Part shown: piece after piece, positions 43,432-55,586 of the stretch
How positions within the stretch are numbered: the stretch's first letter is position 1
Layout: each line of letters opens with the position of its first letter
NCBI GenBank assembly: GCA_001599915.1
Contig: BCIG01000001.1
Coordinates: 496,001 to 560,000 of the forward strand
Origin: Symbiotaphrina buchneri
Taxonomy: Eukaryota > Ascomycota > Symbiotaphrinales > Symbiotaphrinaceae
Direction of reading: 5' to 3'
Length of the DNA stretch: 64,000 nt
Made by a program: the position numbers and the translations under genes
The notes under the pieces: generated by a model
The model's database searches: none
Told to the model about the DNA's origin: nothing
Seen by the model: the letters and a program-made list of their open reading frames with translations, nothing else

Positions 43432-44308
43432 ATGCCATTCGTTCCATCAATTGTCTCCCTCCTCGCCCTCACCACCGCCTTCGCTGGCATCGTCTCCGCC
43501 CATGGAGGCCACGATCAAGAACCCATCCCCGCCGACGCCGACTGGGCAACACGGCATATGATCGGTACTGCTCTCTTCCCTATCTACCTAATCCTCGCTT
43601 TCAATGGATTCATCCAATGCTAACGCCTCTCTCTCTGTATCAGAGGAACACCACATCGCCAACTTCGACGCAACCTCCTTCTTCACGCTACACGACTTCG
43701 ACGCCTCGGGCTTCTGGACGGGCCACGACATTGCCCGGCTTTACGGCCTAGCGGACGAATCCACGCGCGACGTTCCCCAAGAGAAGAAGGACCAGGTCGT
43801 TGCGGAGGTCATGGCGCTGCTGGATCGCGATGGGAGTGGCACGGTCGATCGCGAGGAGTGGAGAACGTTTGTGGGCGAGGGCGGCAAGTTGCCGGATTTT
43901 GGGGTGAGTTTTAGATCTTGAAGCTGGAGACTGGCCTGGGCTGAGAGGATGGGGGAGCTGACCAGGGAGTAGTTGGGCCCCGGGCATCATGGGGATGATG
44001 AGTACGAGTATGAGATTCATCATTTTGAAAAGTGAGTTCCTCTTGTCCAAGGATTTCCGGGGACAACTGGCTGACAGGCGGACAGATACCACGACGAGAG
44101 TATGCTCATATCAACCTGCAACTGATGTTGCACACCAAGGCTGACAATAGACATAGACACCAAAGAAGAAGACCTCATCCACCCGGAAGACATTGCCCAC
44201 TTCAAGAAACATGACGAGGAAGCCGACGCCGAAGAACGGCAGGAAGCACTCGACCGGCTGCCCATTGTGGAACAAAACATCCCCGCCAAGTTTCGGAAGA
44301 ACCCATAG
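43432..44308 (+). CDS. Secretory-pathway EF-hand protein, Ssp120/nucleobindin-like
   Basis: Five exons (43432-43564, 43644-43903, 43973-44031, 44086-44099, 44151-44308) join in phase to 207 aa. The N-terminus is a signal peptide (FVPSIVSLLALTTAFAGIVSA). Two EF-hand-like loops are visible: HDFDASGFWTGHDI and LLDRDGSGTVDREEW, the second being a perfect calcium loop. The C-terminal part reads DDEYEYEIHHFEKYHDE and EDLIHPEDIAHFKKHD, a layout shared with yeast Ssp120 and animal nucleobindins, which act in the ER/Golgi lumen in cargo sorting. The 14-nt fourth exon and a choice between two acceptors six bases apart before the last exon are minor uncertainties. Confidence 0.85.
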
Positions 44309-44430
44309 AATTTGTCTGTCGATTTCTTACCCGCCTTTTTGCGCCGGCCGCAGAGGGGGCCTAATATATGCAATATAATTCTTGATACAGCGATCAGGCC
44401 TATATTGAAACCATTGATCTGGACTGAAGT

Positions 44431-45957
44431 CTATTGATTTTGATCTGCTGGTAGAATTCTTATATCCAACACGCAATGCATCACGCCTGGAGCATACGAC
44501 TTGACCTTCTCGACATGCTCGCACTCCACGAAAGGCGCGTGATTGCCCTTACTCCCCTCTTTCCTTTTCTCCCTCCTCATCTGCACCATCTCCTCAAAAC
44601 ACCGCACCACTTCCGCCGCCTTGCTATCAATATCCCCAACCGCAATATTCTCATGCACATGCACCCAGCCTCCCCAATCGGGATCCAGCACTCCTACAGC
44701 TGTCTCCCAGCTGTCCCTGGACGACGGCAAAAGTCCGCAGTTGACGTGACGCACCGGCGGGATGCGGTCACGGACTGCCTCGATCCTCCTCAACGCATGG
44801 GTATTGTCCTCTTGGAAGACCACCAGCCGCTCGGTACCCAGCATCGCCGTTTCTCTCTGCTCATCCTCATTCCCTTCGCCCTGCACATCAGACGGCAGCA
44901 CGACCTTGACTCTCCACCCATTCCTTTCCGCACCTCTTCTAAACCCCTCCACACTCCACGGATTAATCTCCCAGCAAAACACCCTACCCACGCCGGCCCT
45001 TGCATAGGGAAACGCGAAGTAGCCGATTCCAGCATACAAATCCACCGCGCTAGTTTCTTCCGGCAGGACACCGAGCCTGTCTAGCCTCAGACTCGAGAGT
45101 GCTAGCACGCGAGCCTTCTCCTTGACATTACCGCGCGAGAACATGGTATACAGCGGCGCCCAAGTCTGGTAAATGCCGTTCTGCGTGGCACTGGCCCAGA
45201 AAGCAGCGGAGAAGTCGTGAGGTGAAGGGTGTGAGAGGGTCGATGGAGATGGCGAGGGACCGAAGGAGCCGTAGAGGGGAGTAAGGTTCGTTGGGGAGCG
45301 CAGGATATTGGTCTGCGATCTTGACTGGTCTGAGGTGGAAAGGAGCGGGATGGGTGCGTTAGAAGCGACGTGCGTGACGCCCATGGCGCGGGCGAGTGGT
45401 TCGAAAAGAAGGTCTGTGAGGTCGTCCTTCGACAGGAGGGGAATGAGAGCGGGCCATGGATTGTTGTGGAACGTGGTTGGAGGGAGCAGGAGGAGCGGCG
45501 GGTAGATGGTGTACGAGCGAGGAAACGCGTCAAGGAGCTGAGAGATCGTCGCATCTATGGAGGAGAGGAGCTCTGGATGGAGCGCCTCGAGGAATTTCCC
45601 AACAATCTTGCGCATCGTCTCAGCTGTATGTCCGCTCTGGTCATGTGCCGGCCGTAAGCTTGATGCATGTGGTGGTAGAATGACGGTAGAAGTCGAGGAT
45701 TGGAGGTCTGCAAGGCCCAACTCTTCCAGCACCGTGGCCTTCATCAGCGGCAAGTCCTCTTCTAGCTCCAATGAGTATTTCGATGGTATACAGAATAGCT
45801 CCCGTCCTTCCGAGTCGCCTATTTTCAGTTCCTCTCGCTCCTCCTCAGACAGTGGCCTGATCTTGAAGCTCTTATCCAGCTTACCCGCATTCTCGAGCGC
45901 GGACTTTACCCTCTTGACGTCTTCTTTCGGAGTAACAAAACAGATTTGGGCAGCCAT
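44431..45957 (-). CDS. TRM12: tRNA wybutosine-synthesising protein 2 (TYW2/Trm12)
   Basis: An uninterrupted 508-aa frame starts at ATG 45957 (MAAQICFVTPKEDVKRVKSA). Trm12 transfers the 3-amino-3-carboxypropyl group of S-adenosylmethionine in wybutosine synthesis at G37 of tRNA-Phe. The Rossmann core is at about residues 315-345: AVDLYAGIGYFAFPYARAG, then VFCWEINPWSVEGFRRGAERN. The later VRHVNCGLLPSSRDSW and WVHVHENIAVGD segments match the C-terminal half of the family. Upstream, GVTHVASNAPIP and LYGSFGPSPS correspond to the conserved substrate-side segments. The protein is somewhat long for the family because of a loop in the middle. Confidence 0.92.
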   Translation of the reverse strand: MAAQICFVTPKEDVKRVKSALENAGKLDKSFKIRPLSEEEREELKIGDSEGRELFCIPSKYSLELEEDLPLMKATVLEELGLADLQSSTSTVILPPHASSLRPAHDQSGHTAETMRKIVGKFLEALHPELLSSIDATISQLLDAFPRSYTIYPPLLLLPPTTFHNNPWPALIPLLSKDDLTDLLFEPLARAMGVTHVASNAPIPLLSTSDQSRSQTNILRSPTNLTPLYGSFGPSPSPSTLSHPSPHDFSAAFWASATQNGIYQTWAPLYTMFSRGNVKEKARVLALSSLRLDRLGVLPEETSAVDLYAGIGYFAFPYARAGVGRVFCWEINPWSVEGFRRGAERNGWRVKVVLPSDVQGEGNEDEQRETAMLGTERLVVFQEDNTHALRRIEAVRDRIPPVRHVNCGLLPSSRDSWETAVGVLDPDWGGWVHVHENIAVGDIDSKAAEVVRCFEEMVQMRREKRKEGSKGNHAPFVECEHVEKVKSYAPGVMHCVLDIRILPADQNQ

Positions 45958-46569
45958 GACAATAATGAGATAAACCTGATGGTCTGGGTTCCGCTGTCTT
46001 CATGAGGGATATAGGATGATCGAGGGGTTAGAAAGAGATGCGGGGAAAATTCTCAACGAACAACCTGCATTTGCAGCTCTCCCAAGCTGGAGTATGGTTA
46101 AATTGAGAAGCGGACAAATGAAAGAGACAAGGAAAAAAGATTAAACTAATAATTCAAGGTTGGAACTCAGAAGGACGGTTGTCGTGGATGCTATGTTGTG
46201 GCATCGAGGTTGCAACTCGAATTTGGTGGTTCTTGGCCGTTCGCTTGCGACCTCCGCCAGATTTCTGCAACAGCGAGACGGGTCTACTCAGAGATATCAC
46301 GCCTACAGTCAAGCCTCTCCACAAGTTACGAAGCTGTTGATTTCGGCGGTTGGCTCGTTCTCATGATACAATACAATGGCGCTGCAGTATCAAGAAATCC
46401 CTCACTCGCCCATTTCATGCGTGTCGCAACAGCGTGCCTCTAGCTGGAATTCGCTCGTTCCGTCCAATAACCGCATTGCAGCGCGATATCTACTATTAAG
46501 ACAATGCTGAGGCCGTTGAAGATGCTCATCACAAAGATCCTCCCATAACCAAGTGCAGGAAAGCGAACT
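45958..46569. other. Intergenic between TRM12 and EME1
   Basis: A 612-bp region containing the TRM12 promoter and the EME1 3' flank. Frames on plus at 46160-46443 overlap each other and are unsupported. Confidence 0.5.
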
Positions 46570-48419
46570 TCACACATCGTTCGAAGAAGGATCGGTCCCC
46601 ATGAAGACCTTATAGATGCGTTTACTAATGGCCGGACCAACTCTTGAATTCGTCAATGCACCATTTTTGTTTGCCGTTTTCTATGCCCCCTGGCGTCAGC
46701 AAATTCCTTTCTACTAAAGCATGAAGAAACGAAAGGGACATGAGCGTACTAACCCTGATATCTTCCAAAGCTGTAGGTCCATTGGCTCTAAGCCCCTTGA
46801 CTAACTCCATAAGAGTGGGATATTCTGTCGCTATGCCAAAGGCGACAGGAGCCGTGACTCGTACGATTTCTTGAAGCATCTTCGTATATGTGTCGCTGCT
46901 GTTCTCTCCGCTTCGTACCTGACCAACATCCATACAAAATGAAGTGTCCAAGCTCATACGTTCCGCTCTATCTCCAGTCAGAACGCCATTAGGGATCAAT
47001 CCAATCGACTTACTTGTAAGGAATTGTAGAGATATGCTCCGTGAAAGTCATAACCCACTCTGCCGTTTGCACATTCCCTGCTGTATGATGGATAAGACAC
47101 TTATGTATGACTTGTAACCGCAGTAATGCATCCTCAATAATATCCTCGTCGACAAATTGTGGGGCTTTCTTTTTGCGCTTTTGCTGATTTGAAGCGTACT
47201 CTTCTCCCATTTGACTCAAGACCGCTGCCTGATGTGCTCGATTTCTGGCTGTCTTGTTATCTCTCATCCACCTCACCATGCCTTCCAGAAGATAAATCGG
47301 AGTTCCACCTGCGCACTGGGATTTCAGCCTCAACACATGAGAATCCAGATCCTCAGCACCCGAATTTGCATCGGCTTGGACAAGTTGAGCAAATTCTTCT
47401 GCGGTCAATATACACAGCATGTGCTCTGCATCCTGGATATGCTCCCGTGTTGGTTCCCAATGGCCTAGCTCTTCATTGAACCTTGCTCTGACCTTTCGTC
47501 GCCATTTAACGACGTTTGGTAATGGACTGTCCCACGTAGACATGTCGACCTCCATCTTGTTCAACAATGCACGAATCTGTCCGCCCAGTGTGTCTGTCTC
47601 CAATGACGAAGGTAGATCAACAATCATCTCTTTGACCGACTCTTTCTTATCGTTCTTGGCCCTGTTCACCACTTCAAGTTCAGCCGCCTTTTGCTTCTCC
47701 CGAGCCTTTTCCTCGTTCAGCAACCGTTTCCTCTCCCTTTCGGCTTCTTTTGCTCTAGCTTTCCGCTCCCTCTCTCTTTCCCTTTCACGGGCTTTGGCTT
47801 CCTTGCCGATTGCCGTGCCAATCTTGCGAGGCGCTTTTGACAGGCCCTCATCCACATCCGATAAATTCAGGAAGTCGTCATGCTTCTTCGTACTCGCTTT
47901 GGATTTCCTCCCGTTTGGAGAGACAGGTCTCAATGGTGCCCGCACACCTGACAGCGGAGCTTTGTAAAGCTGCAAGGTTCCTCGCGTAGGAAATTCCGGA
48001 AGATCATCATCTGAAGCGGATATTGTTCTTTTGTGCGATGTCCGCTCTTTTATGTTCCTGATGACTTCCCGCGGTGAGGAAGTAAAAATGATCGGATCAT
48101 CATCATGTGGCCGTGTAGCAAAGCTTGGTTTTGCACCCGGTGGATACGTGGTATAAGGCCTCCTAATTGCTGTAGCATTGGGCAAAGGCAAGGTCTCAAT
48201 CGAAGTGAAGCCATCCTCTGCAGCTCTTTCAGCAAACGGCGGGCTGAGCCTTGGCCTTTTGGTTGGCTTTTCTGGCAATATATCCTCCAAGTTTTCAATG
48301 TCGAAGAAGTCGTCCGAGTACAACGCAACTGCAGGAAGATTGCGTGACCGCTGGATCTCAGCTTGTGGTGGTGCAGGCAATGGAGGGCTGCTCAATGTAA
48401 GGTCAATAACCTGACCCAT
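46570..48419 (-). CDS. EME1: Crossover junction endonuclease subunit Eme1
   Basis: Three exons (48419-47014, 46967-46754, 46680-46570) join in phase to 576 aa. Eme1 is the non-catalytic partner of Mus81 in cleaving branched DNA at stalled forks and recombination joints. The start MGQVIDLTLSSPPLP is the short conserved N-terminal motif of fungal Eme1. A basic helical linker (about 185-225) follows. The ERCC4-like domain and tail contain EDALLRLQVIHKCLIHHT, TAEWVMTFTEHISTIPYK, SFCMDVGQVRSGE, MLQEIVRVTAPVAFGIATEY and ANGPTALEDIR. The end reads NSRVGPAISKRIYKVFMG, part of the helix-hairpin-helix region. It is divergent from the next gene. Confidence 0.93.
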
Positions 48420-48957
48420 GATAAGGTCAACACCTCAATGTCATCCGTGACCGCAGCAATGAGCAAGATACAACCGATTATCAAGATTTAGAATGTCCGC
48501 GATATCAAGAGAGCAACATTGTCGACGGTGGTGATCTGTATGATATCAGCGGCACTGGCAGCTATGAAAGTGCTGTACGGAGAAGCTACCAGCCGAGTAG
48601 CTCAACGCGAAGGAAACACGCTAGTTTACGCGAAGATGCACACAATTTACCTGATCTGGCCATGGCAACCGACAGGTGGGAGACGGCACAACTGAACAGT
48701 CGGCGAAAGCCGTCGAGATCTTTTGGCAAGGCTTCAAGCGCACAACAGCTAACGAAACAGTAACCATTCGCACAATCTGCAGAGGCTTGCTTGATAACGG
48801 GAATGGCTGGGCAAACTTCTTTCAATCCCATCCGACGACAGAATACCCCGCAATTCTAGCCATCGGCCCCACCTTACTCCAGCTATCAAGCAAGACCTTC
48901 CGCACATGCACTCACTCACTTTCCCACTGTGGCCCTCACAACGATTCAGCCGTCGTG
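48420..48957. promoter_or_regulatory. Divergent promoter of EME1 and the nuclear disordered protein gene
   Basis: A 538-bp interval between two divergent start codons. The plus frame is open upstream of the chosen start at 48958 as far as 48676, but that extension lacks the conserved start of the next protein. Confidence 0.5.
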
Positions 48958-51414
48958 ATGACGTCCCTACCCTTGTCGATTGAGGATCTTGCAGATTTCG
49001 AGCCGGCTCCATCAGACATAGTGTACCAGGACTCCGAGTCAGACAATGGCCCCGAGGAAAGGGAAGCAAAGCGCCGGCGCATCGAGAAGGCGGCAAATGC
49101 ATACTTGCAGGGAAGAACTACGTATATGGTGTCTGCAAGACTCAAAGGTCCTTTCAAGGAGGGCTGGAAGAATCCGTGGCGAAAGAAGCCGTTATCCCCA
49201 TCCGCTCCATCTTCACAGACTCTCTCCGAGCGGAAGCGAATAGCAAGAGAATGGGGAGCTCAAGCAAGGAAGAGAGCGGACAAAGAAGCCCACGATAGAG
49301 GATTGAGACTGCTTGTAATGCCTAGCAGTCATACCAGCAAGCAGCCTCAGGTAGAAACAAACAGCAATACCACTGTTGTGAACGAGAACAAGGAAGAGCA
49401 ACCAGGAGCGAAGGAACGAGAACAAAAGCAACTGAGGCCTAGTCGTCTGGGAAGAGGCCAGTGGCTCAAGTCCGCACCAATCTTCATACGCTACACGGGC
49501 AAGGATCATGGTCCCATTGCTACACCGACGCCTGCCGCTCCAAAGCAAAGACTCCATGAGTGTCGAACATCTCCCTCGCCTAAACAGCATCCTATAGGGA
49601 AACAAAGTGCGGACGGCCAAGCGCAGAGCTCAGCACAAGGCATCTCGACGATCCCACCAAGCGTACAGTCCCATTCAACACCGGCAGTTGTGACATCGTC
49701 AGTGACAAAGACAACGGACGAAGTGACACAAGGCGAACAAGCTAGCTTCGACTCTACCTTGAAACCACAGTCTCACACCAAGCTAGAAGAGGGTGTGCTA
49801 CAGGACAAAGTCAAGGAAACACCTCTCGCTCAAGCTCCTGTGGATATCCTCACCGGTTGGCGAGAGGCAAAGAAATTGTCTCAAGAAGCTGCAAATCGCG
49901 CCATACGTTCTTTACAATCCAATCGTCAACCTTCGACATCCCCTCCCGCTGTCCATTCTAACGACGTCTACGGCCTACAGAGTGCGAAAAAGCTGTCTCA
50001 GGAGGCACTACTAAGAGCTTCTCGATCCACTTCGCAAACAGATGTGCCAAGTTCACGAAATACTTCATCACAAAACATGTCTTCACCATCCGGGCAAGCT
50101 GCCGCTTTGCAAAACCGCAAGCAGGATCGGAATATTCCTATCACCAGCAGGATTAAATCAAAGGATACCGAAGCCCGCTCGTCCAGTCCGGCACAAGGAT
50201 TGACGTTGGGAATGCAGAAGCTTTCCACAGCGTCGGAAGCATCTCAAACTACTCCTGTCCCACAAGCCTCACTCCACCACCTCTCACCCTCGCGCAGCTT
50301 GCCTGGATTTAAGTATCGGCGTGGCTTGAGGCCTAGACGTAATCTCGAAGCTCTTCTCCGCAACGATGATAGTATGGACGGTGAAGACGGTACATTGAAA
50401 AAGACGACATCCGCCAAACATGCGCCAGAACCACCAGGTCTAGAAAGTAGGGCTATGCCAGAAGAACTGGCCTCAACGCATGGGAAACCCTTCGCTCAGG
50501 CAGAAACGGAAACCAAGAAGATTAACGGTGATGCCGGAGGTCAAACAAAGGCACCTCTTCAGGAACACCACACAGGAGCGGACGCACAGCTGCGGAGTGA
50601 GCTCGCCTTAGCATCTTCTTCCCCGTCTGCAGCGGCCACGGGCACTGCCGCCCAGCTGGAACATATCAAGTCCTCAAGTCAGGACACATGGGCATCGGAT
50701 GACGATAACTTGGATAATTCCATATTACATCCATTTTCTACTCAAGCTGCTCTAGCTGCTGCCCAGCGTTCTTTCCAAGCAGATTTCTTTTCTCCAGTTC
50801 AACCTCAAGCTACCAGCAACAAACCAGATCCTGGGATAACAGCTACCCGAACTCCCGTTGATGTTACTACAACCATCCCTCCGCAGATCTTGCTTGATCA
50901 AGAGGATGATGATCCGCTGAGCACCCAGGCTCTATTGGATACGAAAATCACCTTTAGCACAGTCAAAAAGCCTGGTACGAAACGCGCCAGTTTTGCCTCA
51001 CCGCCACCACCATCTCGATTTCGTACGGCTCTCATCATAGATGACGATGATATAGCAGCAATGGACGTAGATGATCTACCACCCATGAGACAATCTCCTC
51101 GGGGTTCTGGGGCTGACTCTTCACCCAAAGGAATCCATACAGTATCTAGTGGAGCAAGAAAGAGCGCTCTTAAGAAGAAGGTTACCACACAAGTTGTAGC
51201 TAGCCCGCCACGCACTACGGCCGGTACCAAACGTCTATCCATTGCTCAAATCGCTGCCGACAATGGATCAAGTCGAAGTTTCGACGATACACAACTCGGC
51301 GACATGGTCACAGAAGTGAGCAGTTTCCTTGAGCACTGGGATGTGGATGCAGAGTTGGCACGCAGCAGGAGGATCCAGGAAAGGAACAATGCGCGAAAGC
51401 GAACGACAAGCTGA
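48958..51414 (+). CDS. Conserved Pezizomycotina nuclear disordered protein
   Basis: The start MTSLPLSIEDLADFEPAPSD is chosen because it leads straight into a conserved block: an acidic segment, then REAKRRRIEKAANAYLQGR and ARLKGPFKEGWKNPW (about residues 38-77). I know this block from unannotated or 'protamine P1'-like proteins of filamentous ascomycetes. The remaining 740 residues are Ser/Thr/Pro/Gln-rich and apparently disordered, with a repeated phrase (GWREAKKLSQEAANRAIRS near 300, LQSAKKLSQEALLRASRS near 345). The end carries acidic DDDDIAAMDVDDLPP and DTQLGDMVTEVSSFLEHWDV, also conserved-looking. The 818-aa frame has no introns. Its role is unknown; a nuclear place fits the basic and acidic patches. 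Confidence 0.75.
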   Translation: MTSLPLSIEDLADFEPAPSDIVYQDSESDNGPEEREAKRRRIEKAANAYLQGRTTYMVSARLKGPFKEGWKNPWRKKPLSPSAPSSQTLSERKRIAREWGAQARKRADKEAHDRGLRLLVMPSSHTSKQPQVETNSNTTVVNENKEEQPGAKEREQKQLRPSRLGRGQWLKSAPIFIRYTGKDHGPIATPTPAAPKQRLHECRTSPSPKQHPIGKQSADGQAQSSAQGISTIPPSVQSHSTPAVVTSSVTKTTDEVTQGEQASFDSTLKPQSHTKLEEGVLQDKVKETPLAQAPVDILTGWREAKKLSQEAANRAIRSLQSNRQPSTSPPAVHSNDVYGLQSAKKLSQEALLRASRSTSQTDVPSSRNTSSQNMSSPSGQAAALQNRKQDRNIPITSRIKSKDTEARSSSPAQGLTLGMQKLSTASEASQTTPVPQASLHHLSPSRSLPGFKYRRGLRPRRNLEALLRNDDSMDGEDGTLKKTTSAKHAPEPPGLESRAMPEELASTHGKPFAQAETETKKINGDAGGQTKAPLQEHHTGADAQLRSELALASSSPSAAATGTAAQLEHIKSSSQDTWASDDDNLDNSILHPFSTQAALAAAQRSFQADFFSPVQPQATSNKPDPGITATRTPVDVTTTIPPQILLDQEDDDPLSTQALLDTKITFSTVKKPGTKRASFASPPPPSRFRTALIIDDDDIAAMDVDDLPPMRQSPRGSGADSSPKGIHTVSSGARKSALKKKVTTQVVASPPRTTAGTKRLSIAQIAADNGSSRSFDDTQLGDMVTEVSSFLEHWDVDAELARSRRIQERNNARKRTTS

Positions 51415-51964
51415 GGGCGCAGGTATACGTATCATCGTCCTCGGTATGGCTCTGGCTGGGAACTCCATGAAGTTATGGAATGAAGATATGTCGCATGATC
51501 GACCTATGACTTTGCTATGATACCATGATGATCGCAGGGATGAGGTCCCATGGCTGCCTTGGTTTCAGTGCTTTATTCTGCGGCGGGGCGTGGCTATGAC
51601 ATTCAACGTAACAATACTGGCACATACATGAATAGAGGAGCTTGCAAGATAGATGGTCAGTTAAAGTTGTGCAGAAGTAGATCAGCTGCATTTGTATTGA
51701 CTACCAGGTATTGATGAAGATGCCTGAAAGTCGACCGGAATCGGCACCTCGGCTGCGCACTTCGGCCTCCACAGATGACGTGCCGCTAAATTTAAGCTTA
51801 TCCCGGCCGCGACTCCGGAGCTACACTCTTGTCGACCTTACCTTACTTCCTGCCTTACCTTAGGTAACCTGCTACCTTACCTTCCCTGAAGCATTCAACA
51901 TCCTTGCCATCACCCACTTATGGACGTAGCCATAATATAAGGGAAGGGCGAGCAGCTGCGCGGC
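51415..51964. promoter_or_regulatory. Intergenic; VPS11 promoter
   Basis: A 550-bp region with TACCTTACCTTAGGTAACC-type repeats near 51839-51885, similar to motifs in the promoters of the repeat-bearing cluster and common in this group of fungi. Confidence 0.45.
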
Positions 51965-54900
51965 ATGGCTTTGGCATCGGTAAGTCGTCGATTCTCTATT
52001 ATTATCAATGTATGCTAATGATCACCAGTGGAAAAGCTTCAACTTCTTCGATGTCAGTCAAGTCAAGCCGCCTGCGGACGGCGGGGCCGCATCGGTCTTC
52101 GAGGTATATCTGCATCTCATCTCTTGCTTGAGCTGTACTCATTGTATGTAGTCGAGCGACATAAGCTGCCTTTGCACCGGCTCCGATAATCTATTTCTAG
52201 GAACCCACGATGGCACGGTTCGGATCTTGTCGCAAGCCTTCAAGGTCGTGCGGTCTTTCAAGGCCCACGATACCGGATCGATTACCCATATGAAACAGAT
52301 TGAGGGCGCTTCACTTCTGGTGACTATATCGGAAGATCTCTCGAGCGAACCGGTGTTGAAGGTTTGGGCGTTGGATAAGACGGAGAAGAAGACCGGAGCA
52401 CCAAGGTGTCAGTCGACACTGACTATCCACAATGGTCGGAAAGCATTTCCCGTAGGACTCCATATATGGCTTCTATTCCATCCTACATGGTCTAATGTTC
52501 TTAGATCACTGCTTTCGCGGCCTTGGACAACCTGTCTCAGCTGGCTATCGGTTTCGGCAATGGAGCTGTTACTGTCGTCCGCGGTGACTTGATACACGAT
52601 CGAGGAGCAAAACAGAGGACGGTATTCGAATCTGAAGAGCCAATAACGGGAGTCGAGTTTTCGGAAGGAAATACAACAACACTCTACCTTGCTACGACGT
52701 CGCGTATCCTTACGTTGGTCATAACAGGAAAAGGACAGGGACAACCGGCTCGTGTACTTGAAGATGTTGGATGTGCAGTTGGATGTATGACTTTGGATCC
52801 TCTCACTGGAGACATTGTTGTGGTGCGAGACGACGCTATATACTACTACCGACCTCATGCCCGGGGGCCATGCTATCAATTCGAAGGTCCCAAGAAGCTC
52901 GTCAGGCCCTTCAAAGATTACATTGAACTAGTTGTAGGGCCTCACGGGAACACTTTGCCGGGCTTCGGCGGGACGAATGCTGAAGATCTGTTCAACACAT
53001 CCAGATTTCTCCTCTTGGACACTGACTTGAAGTTCATCGCTCACTCTGAAACCTTGGTGGCACAGGTCAAGGAGATCTTCTCGGAATGGGGAGATTTGTT
53101 CGTTCTCACTGATGATGGGAAGGTATGTAACCGGTTTTGATCGCCGATTATAAAGCTTACAAGTCACAGCTCTACCGGTACCATGAGAAATCTCTTCAAC
53201 AAAAGCTCGAAATACTCTATCAGAGGAATCTCTTTGTGATGGCAATTAACCTAGCTCAGAAGGCCGGTGTGAGCGCAGCACAACGGAATATCATCTATCG
53301 AAAATATGGTGACTATTTGTATCAAAAGGGCGATTTTGACAGTGCGATGCAACAGTATCTGAAGGCTATCGACAATACCGAGCCATCTCAGGTTATCAGA
53401 AAGGTGTGTGACACGTGCTTTATCCATTGAGCCAACTAACGTCAGAAGTTTCTGGACACTCAACGCATGCATAACCTCATCGAATACCTTGAAGAACTTC
53501 ACGAGCATCACAAGGCTACCGTCGATCATACTACGCTACTCTTAAACTGCTACGCTAAGCTGAAAGATACGGAAAAGCTTGATCAGTTCATCAAATCGCC
53601 TGGTGATCTCAAGTTTGATCTTGACACAGCTATATCCATGTGCAGACAAGGGGGCTATTACGAGCAAGCGGCATACTTGGCAAGAAAGCATGGAGAGCAC
53701 AGCTTAGTGGTGGACATCCTTATAGAAGATTCTAAGAAATATGAAGAAGCGCTGGCATACATCTGGCGTCTGGAGCCGGACCAGGTAAATATCCCACCGC
53801 CCCCTAGGTGCCACTCTCTAACAATTACAGGCTTACTCCAATCTGATGAAGTACGCTACGGTCTTGTTGGAACATTGCCCAGAGGCAACAACACAGCTTT
53901 TCATTGATTATTATACTGGCAAGTATCAACCAAAAAAGGAAGTTTCAGTGTCGGAGCTCCCGCAGGCAAAGGCTACTGCAACAAGTGCCGTACAAAATTT
54001 CACTGCACTACTTCAATTACCGTACATCGGGTCCTCTGGAACGCGCACACCTCAGACTACAACTGAACAGAGCAATACCGAACCGCCGGCGGATGCTTCG
54101 AAAGCAGATGCGGATGCCCCAAGATACGAGCCACCGAAGCCTCGGACAGCCTTTTCCTCATTTGCAGATCATCCCGATCAATTTCTGGTTTTCTTAGAGG
54201 CCTGTGTCCAGGAGAATCTGAATGAGGAGGATCGGAGAGAGCTTTATACAACGCTGTTTGAAATGTACTTGCATAAAGCGAATGAGAAGAAGGGAGATGA
54301 GAAACACGAATGGGAAGCTAAGGCAAAAGCCCTGGTTGAAGGCGGCGCAGTATGCATTCTCTATTCCCAGAACAAGACAATAGTTGACCATCCTAGATAC
54401 CGATTGATACATCAAACGTCCTTTTACTTTCCGAACTGTCAAATTTCAAGGATGGTACTACTTTGGTTCGAGAGAAGCAAGGGCTGCGGTTCGATATTTT
54501 CAGATCATACACCTCGGCACAGGACACAGCCGGGGCCATCAAAGCTTTGAAAAAATACGGACCTGAAGAGCCTCAGCTGTATCCAGCGGCATTGGCGTAC
54601 TTCGCCTCAAGTCCTAAAGTTATGGATGAAGCAGGAGACGAACTTGACGCTGTGCTCAAGAAGATTGACGACGATAGCTTGATGGCGCCTCTGCAGGTCA
54701 TCCAGACACTTAGCACGAATGCTGTTGCGACTATGGGCCGTGTTAAGAACTATCTCCAGACTACCATTGAGAGGGAGAGAAAGGAGATTGCCAATGTAAG
54801 TCGCTATCGGCGTTTGAGCCAGAGGGACTCTACTAAGTCGTTCACAGAATCGTCGGCTCATCGATAGCTATCGGACCGAAACGGAGACGAAGAGAAAAGA

Positions 54901-55285
54901 AATCGATGATCTGGCGACCAAACCTCAGGACTTCCGAGCCACCCGGTGTTCATCGTGCGGTGGAACACTCGACCTACCCGTCGTGCATTTCCTCTGCAAA
55001 CATTCCTTCCATCAGCGATGTCTCAACCATGTCGATGACAATATCGAGTGTCCTCTGTGCGCACCACAGAACGCTACCATCATAGCGATCAGGAGAGGTA
55101 AGTGCCACGGGCTTTCAGTGCCTTCAAACCACCATACGTATGTAGACTGACGCGGAGCAGCTCAAGATGAAGCGGCCGACAGGCACGACATGTTTCTGGA
55201 CGCTCTGCAGAGGTCAAATGATAAGTTCGGGACAATCAGCGAGTTCTTTGGGCGGGGAGTCATGTCGATACCCACGGTGGACTGA
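51965..55285 (+). CDS. VPS11: Vacuolar sorting protein Vps11/Pep5 (CORVET/HOPS core)
   Basis: Ten exons join in phase to 956 aa: 51965-51979, 52029-52103, 52152-52451, 52505-53122, 53170-53403, 53449-53784, 53831-54349, 54397-54795, 54848-55097 and 55161-55285. Vps11 is a shared core subunit of the CORVET and HOPS tethers at endosome and vacuole. WKSFNFFDVSQV is followed by a beta-propeller (ISCLCTGSDNLFLGTHDG, IGFGNGAVTVVRGD). Clathrin-like helical repeats come next (LYRYHEKSLQQKLEILYQRN, KFLDTQRMHNLIEYLEELH, GLRFDIFRSYTSAQDTAGA). A C-terminal RING-H2 starts at about 866: CSSCGG, CKHSFHQRC, CPLC. The first exon is only 15 nt. Full length for the family. Confidence 0.95.
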
Positions 55286-55586
55286 CTGATGGAGTGAGCG
55301 GTCTGTAGATTGGCGTAGTAGCATTTGCAGGGAGTTGGAAATTCTTGGGCACATTGCGGTGAGGCTGGAGTTATAAATCAGCAGATGCCAAAGATCATCA
55401 TGTACGAGAGTGAGCTGTCGATAACCGAGCCCTTGACTTTCCCCCACATTTTCGCACAGTCGCGCTTCCCCACAGTTGGCGGTTCATCTCGGTCACGGGA
55501 CCACGCGTCATTCCCGTATCCATTGATCGCGTAACCGAACCTTCAACCTCGCAGCACCGTGGTCCTTCCTATCGTCAGTGTCCACA
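55286..55586. other. Short intergenic region
   Basis: 301 bp between the VPS11 stop and the next start. Nothing further is seen. Confidence 0.5.
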